Positions 41,534 through 48,975 of a stretch of 56,478 nucleotides of DNA are shown piece after piece. The DNA is taken from contig PVEQ01000020.1 of assembly GCA_002973575.1 (NCBI GenBank), forward strand, positions 1 through 56,478. Direction: 5' to 3'. Numbering within the stretch: position 1 is the first letter of the stretch; each line of letters begins with the position of its first letter. A program made the translations under genes and the position numbers. The notes beneath the pieces are model-generated. The model was not told the origin of the DNA, made no database searches, and saw nothing but the letters and a program-made list of their open reading frames with translations. The DNA is from Sediminibacterium magnilacihabitans (lineage in GTDB: Bacteria > Bacteroidota > Bacteroidia > Chitinophagales > Chitinophagaceae).

Positions 41534-42064
41534 ATGAAAAGAGATAATGTAGTATTAGTAAATCGCCAGGACCATGCTATTGGCGAAATGGACAAAATGG
41601 AAGCTCATTTAAAGGGAGCGCTTCATAGGGCTTTTTCAATCCTTATATTTAATAGCAAGGGTGAAATGCTTTTACAAAAAAGAGGCAAGCAGAAATACCA
41701 CGGAGCAGGCCTATGGACCAATACCTGTTGCTCGCACCCCCAATTGGGTGAAAATGTGAAACAAAGTGCCAGAGAACGATTAATGTTTGAAATGGGGCTT
41801 AGCTGTGAACTGGATTTTTTGTTTTCTTTTGTTTACAGGTCAAAGGTTGAAAATAACTTGATTGAACATGAGTTTGACCATGTCTTTATTGGTTATTCAG
41901 ATTTACAGCCCAAACCTAATATTATGGAGGTAGAGGATTTTAAATGGATTTCCAGGAAAGATTTGAGGACTGAAATTGAAAAACATCCTGAACAGTTTAC
42001 TTGTTGGTTCAGAGAGATTGTTGCAAAAATATGGGATAATATTTCTGCGGTTTATTCTCTCTGA
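41534..42064 (+). CDS. idi: Isopentenyl-diphosphate delta-isomerase, type I
   Basis: The 176-residue (from the ATG at 41534; an ATG at 41522 is also open) Nudix-type isomerase interconverts IPP and DMAPP. Motifs are the active-site Cys in TNTCCSHPQLGENVKQSARERLMFEMG and the metal/substrate region EHEFDHVFIG. It feeds the carotenoid branch and ends in a 13-base tail-to-tail overlap with the SDR gene. Its position at the end of the crt operon is typical of carotenoid clusters. It may be the only IPP isomerase needed here; others could exist elsewhere. Confidence 0.95.
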   Translation: MKRDNVVLVNRQDHAIGEMDKMEAHLKGALHRAFSILIFNSKGEMLLQKRGKQKYHGAGLWTNTCCSHPQLGENVKQSARERLMFEMGLSCELDFLFSFVYRSKVENNLIEHEFDHVFIGYSDLQPKPNIMEVEDFKWISRKDLRTEIEKHPEQFTCWFREIVAKIWDNISAVYSL

Positions 42065-42864
42065 TGTTTCGTAAATCCTTCCATCACCGTTTGCATGATT
42101 TTTATTTTTGCAGATCTCGGAAGGATTCTCAATGAATACACCAATACTTTTGAAAGCAACCCTGGAATAACATTTCTTTGTTTTCCCAGTGCTGATAAAA
42201 TGGGGGCTCCGATTTCGGATGGTTTTAATGCTTTATTCATTTTCATATCAGCCCGTTGACCGAAACCGCTTTCGACGGGTCCTGGAGCCGCTGCCAGCAC
42301 ATCAACATTGAAAGGTTTTAGTTCTACTGATAATGCCTCGGCAAATGATTGTATGTAGGCTTTAGTAGCGGCATAATTGGCTGCATAAGGTACTCCCTGA
42401 AACGCCACCAAAGAACTCAAAAAAATAATTCCGCCTCGTTGTTGTTGTTTAAACTTTTGGCTAAAATAATGAGTCAGTGAAAGCACTGCTTCGCAATTTA
42501 AACGAAGCATATTTATTTCTGAATGAAGCGAAGCGTCGACAAACAATCCTGAAGTGCCAACACCTGCATTGTTTATAAGCAGGCCAACATCAAGGTTTTG
42601 CGCAGCCTGGATAATTTTTTCAACACCTGATGGCTCTGATATATCTGCGTCGACAATTTTTATTTGAATGTTATTTTTAAACTTCAAATTATATTGGACT
42701 GACTTTAATTTTTCTAAATGCCTTGAGCTGAGGATGAGATTGAAATCTGCATTTGCTAATTGCGTTGCTAACTCCAGGCCAATTCCCGATGTGGCGCCTG
42801 TAACAATGGCCCAATCTCCGTATTTGGTTTTCAGTCTCTTTTTTTCCTTAGCTGATAGTTGCAT
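42052..42864 (-). CDS. Short-chain dehydrogenase/reductase (SDR)
   Basis: The 270-residue product (ATG at 42864; the 42930 ATG adds a non-homologous stretch) has the NAD(P) motif IVTGATSGIGLELATQLA, INNAGVGTSG, catalytic Ser in IFLSSLVAFQG and the YAATKAY active site. It resembles the DltE/YqjQ-like group of SDRs. A hydrophobic C-terminal end may touch the membrane. It is convergent with idi, and its link to carotenoids is only positional. Confidence 0.92.
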   Translation of the reverse strand: MQLSAKEKKRLKTKYGDWAIVTGATSGIGLELATQLANADFNLILSSRHLEKLKSVQYNLKFKNNIQIKIVDADISEPSGVEKIIQAAQNLDVGLLINNAGVGTSGLFVDASLHSEINMLRLNCEAVLSLTHYFSQKFKQQQRGGIIFLSSLVAFQGVPYAANYAATKAYIQSFAEALSVELKPFNVDVLAAAPGPVESGFGQRADMKMNKALKPSEIGAPILSALGKQRNVIPGLLSKVLVYSLRILPRSAKIKIMQTVMEGFTKHQRE

Positions 42865-42991
42865 GATGTTTTTATTTTGGTATAACAAATGGCTTGGCCT
42901 GCAATGCCTGAACAAGAACAAGCACGGCAAACAGCCGGAGCATTTGCCAGCAAAACTATTTGAAGAGCAATTTTAAAACGATAACAAATGT

Positions 42992-43495
42992 TTAGATTTT
43001 TTTGATACTTGCTTTTTTCAACCTGCTCAAATGAATCGGCGTAATGCCCAGGTAAGAGGCAATCATATGTTGTGGTACACGGTCATGTATGTTCGGAAAA
43101 ACCTCGGCAATTAATCTGCCTAACTTGTCGCCTTGTTTTAAATTTTTGTATCCCCATTCAATCGCTGCCCTGGGCATTACAACTGTTTCCGTTTCTTCTT
43201 CGGTTTGCAAGGTGTACAGTGAAGGTTGTTTTAACATGAAAGCAGAATAGTCGGCAATAAATTGATTCTCCAAAGCGAAATGCAAGGAATGTTCTGTACC
43301 ATCTTTGTCTGTTACAATAACCCGAATGAGCCCTTTGTTGACAAAAAAAATTTCATTGGGAACAATGTTGGGCCGGCTCACTACTTCATAACGTTTAAAT
43401 TTTTTTACAATACAACGACTCAGGAAATTTTCAAACTCCTGGTCTGAAATTTCAATCATTTGTCTTATTGTTTGCCTGATTTGGTCCATTGACAT
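42992..43495 (-). CDS. Crp/Fnr-family regulator, shortened
   Basis: The 167-residue product has a cyclic-nucleotide-binding fold (SRCIVKKFKRYEVVSRPNIVPNEIFFVNKGLIRVI to about 115) and a C-terminal helix-turn-helix end, RVPQHMIASYLGITPIHLSRLKK. Members of this Bacteroidota group usually have about 190-200 residues, with an extra helix region between the sensor and this HTH (typically containing a phrase like EERYLxLLKxxP). Here LGRLIAEVFPNIHDRVPQ joins the two directly. The gap is in frame, so it may be a natural deletion or a reduced form. DNA binding is uncertain. Confidence 0.82.
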   Translation of the reverse strand: MSMDQIRQTIRQMIEISDQEFENFLSRCIVKKFKRYEVVSRPNIVPNEIFFVNKGLIRVIVTDKDGTEHSLHFALENQFIADYSAFMLKQPSLYTLQTEEETETVVMPRAAIEWGYKNLKQGDKLGRLIAEVFPNIHDRVPQHMIASYLGITPIHLSRLKKASIKKI

Positions 43496-43567
43496 CTAAG
43501 AATTTTTCACTCGCGGGGTCAGTTGTACCGTTACCGCTAACGGAAAAGCATTTGTACTTTGGCAAGA

Positions 43568-43605
43568 TTAGTGTTCAGTCTGCCGGAACGGCAAGTGAAC
43601 ACTAA
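43568..43605. repeat. Hairpin/inverted repeat upstream of the Crp/Fnr gene
   Basis: TTAGTGTTCA (43568-43577) is exactly complementary to 43596-43605, with an inner TGCCG/CGGCA stem (43581-43593). A second palindrome, CCGTTA/TAACGG, lies at 43528-43543. The region is between the Crp/Fnr gene and the nucleosidase gene. No T run is present, so operator or RNA hairpin is as likely as terminator. Confidence 0.6.
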
Positions 43606-43655
43606 ATCTATATAAAGATAAATACAAAAGTTGATTAATGTGTGTGCCTGTTGAA

Positions 43656-44240
43656 CTAATTCAATTTCAAAATCTTCCCATAGGCTATGGCTGCCTTATG
43701 AACCTGAACAGTCCAGTCTTCTGCTGCATCATCATCGGCGCCATCTGAAATATATTTGAGGCATAAGAACGGGATCTGCTCTTTCATAGCTATCATGGCT
43801 AATACATAGGCTTCCATATCTACCACGTTGTAAACTGTAGCGGAATGCCCCATTTCAAAATTATCACCCGTTCCGCAAATGCTTTCGGGCAAACCATCCA
43901 TCGTTAAGCCATATTCGAGCAGGGGAGGCAAACCAGATAAAGGCGTTTCGTATTGTGCGTATCCCAGGCCCCGCACATCCATATCTCTTTGTACAAATTT
44001 GGTACAACAAACAACCGATCCTTTCTGAAACACATTGCTTCCTGCCGATCCAAGATTAGCGATCAATGCGGGTCTTTTATGTTGAATGGCTTTTGTTAAT
44101 TCATAAGCCGCATTTACTTTTCCTATTCCGGTGATCAGTGTATGATATCCTTCAAAAACATCGGCAGCTTCCGATGCCAGTGCAAATGAGAACAGTACAT
44201 TCTCCAGGGGAAATGAATGGTTTTTATTGATGTGTATCAT
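43656..44240 (-). CDS. MTA/SAH nucleosidase-like phosphorylase-superfamily protein
   Basis: The 194-residue product (from ATG 44240) has the PNP/UDP superfamily motifs LITGIGKVNAAYELTKAI, LIANLGSAGSN, YNVVDMEAYVLAMIA (phosphate/ribose glutamate) and LKYISDGADDDAAEDW. It probably cleaves a nucleoside-like substrate such as 5'-methylthioadenosine, S-adenosylhomocysteine or the menaquinone intermediate futalosine; the sequence does not separate these. It is slightly shorter than typical MTAN. An upstream in-frame ATG (44267) adds nine residues without resemblance. Confidence 0.85.
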   Translation of the reverse strand: MIHINKNHSFPLENVLFSFALASEAADVFEGYHTLITGIGKVNAAYELTKAIQHKRPALIANLGSAGSNVFQKGSVVCCTKFVQRDMDVRGLGYAQYETPLSGLPPLLEYGLTMDGLPESICGTGDNFEMGHSATVYNVVDMEAYVLAMIAMKEQIPFLCLKYISDGADDDAAEDWTVQVHKAAIAYGKILKLN

Positions 44241-44359
44241 CAGTTGATGCTGATTTTTGAGACGCAAAGATGCTTTATTTTAAACTATGATAGCGATCGC
44301 CGGTAAGTACGGGATAGTTGTTTTTAATATTTATGTAATTTCAGCAAAACCGCTGCCAT

Positions 44360-46723
44360 ATGAAAAAAATTACAGGTGTGCTGGGTATATTCATCATCTT
44401 ACATGCCCAGGCTCAGCAACTTATCAATCCCCAATTATTAAACGGCTTATGGAAGGCCCGGTGGATCAGTTGTTCCGGAATAGCGCAAAGGGCCTATGGC
44501 GTATATCATTTCAGGAAAGTGCTGCATATAGAGAAAAAGCCACAGCAGTTTATTATACATGTATCTGCCGATAACCGGTATCGCTTGTTTGTGAACGAAA
44601 AAATGGTGTCGGCCGGCCCGGCCAGATGTGACCTCAATCACTGGAATTTCGAAACGGTTGATATCGCCGCACAATTACACGAAGGCGATAATATCATTGC
44701 CGCACAGGTTTGGAATATGGCAGAATATGCGGCGGTTCCGCAGATGAGCAACCAGACAGGTTTTTTATTGCAGGGAGATAGTGATGCGGAACAGATACTC
44801 GACACGAATAATTCCTGGAAAGCCTGTAAAGACAGTGCTTACACGCCATGCTCTTTGGAAAATGGCGCAAAGCTGCGTACTTATATGGTCATTGGTCCGG
44901 GTGATAAAGTAGATGCCAGCGCTTACCCCTGGGGATGGCAGACCCGGAACTTCGACGATAGTAAATGGCAGCAGGCTGTGGTTGTAACCGGAGCCCAGCC
45001 CGAAGGTTATGGTACGGATAATTTATGGACGCTCGCGCCGCGTACCATTCCGCAGATGGAAGAATCGTTGCAACGCATCGTTAGTGTAAGGAGGAAATCG
45101 GGCATCGAGGATGCAGGTTTTATTGCAGGCAATCATCCGGTAATCATTCCAGCCAATGCCACTGTAAGTATTTTACTTGATCAAACATTTAATACGGTGG
45201 CTTATCCTGAATTGAATGTAAGCGGGGGGAAGGGGAGTGCGGTAAAACTTACATATGCAGAAGCATTGTTTGATACCAATCATATCAAGGGCAACCGGAA
45301 CGAGATTGAAGGTAAAAGCATAACAGGCAACTATGATATTTTCCTGCCCGATGGAGGCAATAACAGGCTTTTCAGGCCGCTGTGGTTCCGCACTTTCCGT
45401 TACCTGCAACTGGATATTACAACGGGCAATGAGCCGCTTACGATAGAAGATCTATATGGACAGTATACAGGCTATCCCTTTGTGCAGAAAGCATCATTCA
45501 GCAGTAACGACCCTTCTTTAAAAAATATTTGGGATGTGGGCTGGCGCACTGCAAGACTTTGCGCCGGGGAAAATTATTTTGATTGTCCCTATTATGAGCA
45601 ATTACAATATGCGGCGGATACCCGTATCCAATGCCTGATCTCTTTGTACATTACCGGAGACGACCGGCTGATGCGTAAAGCCATTGTTGATTTTCACAAC
45701 TCGCAGGTACCGGAGGGGTTAACGCAGAGCCGTTATCCGAGCAGCCGTTTCCAGGTGATTCCCACTTTTTCTCTTTTCTGGATTAGCATGATCCATGATT
45801 ACTGGATGCTGCGGCGCGATGATGCGTTTATTGAAGACAAGCTGCAGGCGGTACGTGCAGTGCTAGGGTGGTATGAAAAAAAGATAGATGCCGGCAAACA
45901 GATGCTAGGCCCTATGAAGTGGTGGAACTTTGTAGATTGGAACAACAGTTTCCCCGGTGGTGTTCCCGATGGGGCTACTGATGGCAACAGTTCCATCATT
46001 TCTTTACAGTATGCTTACACATTAAAACAGGCAGCCGGTTTGTTCAATTATTTTGGGAAGAAAGAAGAGGCGACGCATTATGAATCATTAGCATCGGCGC
46101 TCATAAAAAACACCTACCGTTATTGTTTCGATGCAACAAAAAATGCAATGGCCAATACGCCGCTCAAGAATACATTCAGCCAGCATGCCAGTATCATGGC
46201 TATCTTAACAGGCAGTATTCCGCAGCATGATATGCAAAAAGTGTTGCAAACCATTTTAACCGATAAGAGCCTCAGTCAGGCCACTTTTTATTACCGGTTC
46301 TATCTTACCCGCGCTATGAAAGCAGCAGGCATGTCCAACAGTTATTACAGCAATTTGAAACCCTGGCGCGATATGCTGGCGAATGGATTGACCACTTTTG
46401 CCGAAAACCCGGATCCCACGCGTTCCGATTGCCATGCGTGGAGCGCCAGTCCTGTGTATGATTTCCTGGCAACCATTTGTGGTATTGAACCTGCGGCACC
46501 GGGCTTCAAAAAAATAAATATCGCGCCGGCGCCAGGGGAACTGACTTCCATAAAAGGCACCATGCCGCATCCGGACGGCACCATTGCTGTTGACCTGCAA
46601 CGAAAAGGTGCAAACGGAATTGAGGGCACAATAGTACTGCCCGCTAACACTTCCGGAACATTTAATTGGAACGGGAAAACGCTGGCGTTGAAACCGGGCG
46701 AGCAGCATGTGCAAATATTATAG
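44360..46723 (+). CDS. GH78-like alpha-L-rhamnosidase, secreted
   Basis: The 787-residue product has a signal peptide (MKKITGVLGIFIILHAQAQ), N-terminal beta-sandwich domains (FRKVLHIEKKPQQFIIHVSADNRYRLFVN) and an (alpha/alpha)6 catalytic barrel. The active-site region reads ENYFDCPYYEQLQYAADTRIQCLISLYITGD, in which GH78 enzymes place acidic residues, and MKWWNFVDWNNSF. A C-terminal Greek-key domain closes the protein. It should release L-rhamnose from polysaccharides or glycosides. It is about 1 kb upstream of the FecR gene but separated from it by a cytochrome-like lipoprotein gene, so its link to that locus is uncertain. Confidence 0.85.
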   Translation: MKKITGVLGIFIILHAQAQQLINPQLLNGLWKARWISCSGIAQRAYGVYHFRKVLHIEKKPQQFIIHVSADNRYRLFVNEKMVSAGPARCDLNHWNFETVDIAAQLHEGDNIIAAQVWNMAEYAAVPQMSNQTGFLLQGDSDAEQILDTNNSWKACKDSAYTPCSLENGAKLRTYMVIGPGDKVDASAYPWGWQTRNFDDSKWQQAVVVTGAQPEGYGTDNLWTLAPRTIPQMEESLQRIVSVRRKSGIEDAGFIAGNHPVIIPANATVSILLDQTFNTVAYPELNVSGGKGSAVKLTYAEALFDTNHIKGNRNEIEGKSITGNYDIFLPDGGNNRLFRPLWFRTFRYLQLDITTGNEPLTIEDLYGQYTGYPFVQKASFSSNDPSLKNIWDVGWRTARLCAGENYFDCPYYEQLQYAADTRIQCLISLYITGDDRLMRKAIVDFHNSQVPEGLTQSRYPSSRFQVIPTFSLFWISMIHDYWMLRRDDAFIEDKLQAVRAVLGWYEKKIDAGKQMLGPMKWWNFVDWNNSFPGGVPDGATDGNSSIISLQYAYTLKQAAGLFNYFGKKEEATHYESLASALIKNTYRYCFDATKNAMANTPLKNTFSQHASIMAILTGSIPQHDMQKVLQTILTDKSLSQATFYYRFYLTRAMKAAGMSNSYYSNLKPWRDMLANGLTTFAENPDPTRSDCHAWSASPVYDFLATICGIEPAAPGFKKINIAPAPGELTSIKGTMPHPDGTIAVDLQRKGANGIEGTIVLPANTSGTFNWNGKTLALKPGEQHVQIL

Positions 46724-46805
46724 AGCACATTATTAAAACAGGGCTCACGGCTTCTTTGATTTGCGTTGACGGGTTAACTTTAGGTGTGTAACAAAATCTA
46801 TAGCT

Positions 46806-47291
46806 ATGAAATGTATTTTGTTATTAACTATAGTCATATTGCTTTGGGCTTGTAATTCGCCCAACTCGAACACACAATCATTGCAAAGGCAAATAGATAG
46901 CCTGAAAGCGCAAATCAATAAAACGTACAAACCGGGATTCGGAGAGTTTATGAGCGGCATCCAGGTACATCACAACAAGCTTTGGTTTACGGGAGTCAAT
47001 CAGAACTGGAAGCTGGCCGATTTTGAAATCAATGAGATCAAAGAGAGCCTGGACAATATAAAAATGTATTGTACAGACCGGCCGGAGACCAAGTCTATCG
47101 GAATGATCGATTCATCGCTTCAAAGTGTAAGCAATGCCATTCAACAAAAAAACAGTCTTCAATTTAAAAATAGCTTTCATATTCTTACAACAACTTGCAA
47201 TACCTGTCACCAGGCAACAGGGCATGCATTTAATGTCATTACAATACCTTCTGCACCTCCATTCAGTAACCAGGATTTCAGCGCTAAGTAA
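46806..47291 (+). CDS. Lipoprotein with a CxxCH heme-binding motif
   Basis: The 161-residue product has a lipoprotein signal (MKCILLLTIVILLWACNS), a coiled-coil-like segment (LQRQIDSLKAQINKTY) and one c-type heme motif CNTCHQATGH near 137-146. The length of the helical core (about 40-135) fits a four-helix cytochrome c' style fold, though the usual CxxCH position near the C-terminus is the only direct evidence. It is probably periplasmic, facing from the inner or outer membrane. Electron transfer is inferred from the motif only. Confidence 0.75.
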   Translation: MKCILLLTIVILLWACNSPNSNTQSLQRQIDSLKAQINKTYKPGFGEFMSGIQVHHNKLWFTGVNQNWKLADFEINEIKESLDNIKMYCTDRPETKSIGMIDSSLQSVSNAIQQKNSLQFKNSFHILTTTCNTCHQATGHAFNVITIPSAPPFSNQDFSAK

Positions 47292-47292
47292 C

Positions 47293-47442
47293 CTATTTCT
47301 TTTTCTTAAGTAAAACCGCGGCACTTAATAATTCATTGGCTTTTTCGATCTTTTCTTTAAAAGACGAACTTTTAACCTGCCTCTTTGTAAACGAAGGCTC
47401 TTTTCCTTTCCCAGCAGGTGTATGTGTTTTAGCTGTAAGCAT
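47293..47442 (-). CDS. Small basic protein, 49 aa, uncertain
   Basis: Read from ATG 47442 the frame encodes 49 residues starting MLTAKTHTPAGKGKEPSFTK and ending AAVLLKKKK. An ATG at 47448 or 47541 would lengthen it. It is Lys-rich with a helical C-terminal part (FKEKIEKANELLSAAVLL). It ends next to the stop of the cytochrome-like gene (tail-to-tail). I recognise no family, and it may not be a gene. Confidence 0.4.
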   Translation of the reverse strand: MLTAKTHTPAGKGKEPSFTKRQVKSSSFKEKIEKANELLSAAVLLKKKK

Positions 47443-47691
47443 AGTCATATTTACTATTTTTTCTTGATTAAGAAAGCTAGAAATGTTTTGTCTTCTGCCG
47501 GATCGTAAATGACCTCCAAACAGGGGCAATTTCCCCTTCATTGTTAAGATTTCACAAAAAAATACGGTTTAGCCTTTCCTGTTGACTTACACCTTAAAAA
47601 AAATTCAAGAAAAAATAATGTGGATCGTAGGGTATGACCTTGATTCTCTCACCTCTGAAAGATAAAGGGAGTTTACAAACCTGTCCGGCCC

Positions 47692-48822
47692 ATGAAAAAA
47701 CAGACATTCCAGGCGTTACTTGACAAATACCTTAACGGGACTGCCACTGCCGCAGAGCGGAGACTGGTGGAAGCGTATTATGAAAAATTATCGGCCAGGC
47801 AAGGCGACTTGAGCAAAGCCGACCGCCGGCTGCTGGAAAAAGTGGGGCGTAATCTTAGTGAGCTGGTACAAAAGCCGTCCGGGAACAAGGCCAGGATCAT
47901 TCCATTTTACAAACGCCGGGCAACTGCCGCGGCCGCAGCAATTTTGTTACTGATGGCCGCAACCACCTATTTCTTATGGAATGAAAAGCCGAAGCCGGTT
48001 AATACCATTGCCAAAATCAGTGATATCCAGGCGCCGGTGACCAACCGTGCTATGATCACGCTCGGTAATGGCAGAACAGTTTACCTTGACAGTGCAGCCA
48101 ATGGCAGTCTTGCCACAGAAGGAAATGTGCAGTTAATCAAATTAGCGGATGGCAAGATCGCTTATTCAGGCAGTTCAGACAAGGTTACTTATCATACCAT
48201 TACCAATCCCAAAGGAAGCAAGGTAATCGATCTTGCTTTATCTGACGGCAGCCATGTGTGGCTCAATGCCGAAAGCTCCCTTACTTTTCCTATTGTATTT
48301 AATCAGCATTCAAGAGAGTTGACCGCAACCGGTGAAATGTATTTTGAAGTAGAAAAAGCAAAAACATGGCCGTTTGTCGTTACACATGGAGATACAAAAG
48401 TTACTGTGCTGGGAACCCATTTCAATGTCAATGCTTATGATGATGAGCAGGATATCAGGGTAACATTGTTACAAGGGGCCGTTAAAATAAGTAATAAAAC
48501 CGGCAGCGGGTTGCTGAAACCCGGAGAGCAAGCGAGGGTATCTAAAAACATCCATATAACAAAAGAAGTGGATCTCGATGCTGTGATGGCCTGGAAGAAT
48601 GGAAGGTTCAATTTTGACAATGCCAGCCTGTCTACCGTATTGCGGCAATTGGCGAGATGGTACGACCTGGAGGTTGTTTATGAGGGCGCTATTCCCGAAA
48701 GAGAATTTGGAGGTCAGATGCAGAGAGACCTTTCGTTGTCTCAGATATTGGAAATTCTTCAAAAAATGGATGTAAAGTTCAGGGTAGAAGGAAAAAAACT
48801 TTTAGTAACAGCTGCTCAGTAA
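47692..48822 (+). CDS. FecR-family anti-sigma/sensor protein
   Basis: The 376-residue protein has a cytoplasmic N-terminus (MKKQTFQALLDKYLNGTATAAERRLVEAYYEKL), one membrane helix near 80-102, and a periplasmic FecR domain (VIDLALSDGSHVWLNAESSLTFPIVF, GEMYFEVEKAKTWPFVVTHGDTKVTVLGTHFNV). A DUF4974 tail follows (FDNASLSTVLRQLARWYDLEVVYEG). FecR proteins receive a signal from the STN domain of a SusC-like transporter and control an ECF sigma factor. The STN-bearing SusC follows, but no sigma gene precedes it. Confidence 0.94.
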   Translation: MKKQTFQALLDKYLNGTATAAERRLVEAYYEKLSARQGDLSKADRRLLEKVGRNLSELVQKPSGNKARIIPFYKRRATAAAAAILLLMAATTYFLWNEKPKPVNTIAKISDIQAPVTNRAMITLGNGRTVYLDSAANGSLATEGNVQLIKLADGKIAYSGSSDKVTYHTITNPKGSKVIDLALSDGSHVWLNAESSLTFPIVFNQHSRELTATGEMYFEVEKAKTWPFVVTHGDTKVTVLGTHFNVNAYDDEQDIRVTLLQGAVKISNKTGSGLLKPGEQARVSKNIHITKEVDLDAVMAWKNGRFNFDNASLSTVLRQLARWYDLEVVYEGAIPEREFGGQMQRDLSLSQILEILQKMDVKFRVEGKKLLVTAAQ

Positions 48823-48861
48823 CCTGGCAAAATGAGCGCTGGTATTTAAGTATAAAAAACA

Positions 48862-48888
48862 GCCAGGAGCATTTGCGCTGCTCCTGGC
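48862..48888 (+). terminator. Hairpin between FecR and SusC genes
   Basis: Stem GCCAGGAGC (48862-48870) pairs with 48880-48888 around a nine-base loop, with only a weak following T run. A second stem (GCCTG/CAGGC) lies near 48942-48955. It may attenuate transcription between fecR and the high-expression SusC/SusD genes. Confidence 0.5.
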
Positions 48889-48975
48889 CTGTTTGGATAA
48901 GTTGAAAATAAAACCTGTAGGAATTATTCATTTCAAAACCCGCCTGTTGCCAGGCAGGCCCAAACACTGCAAGTT

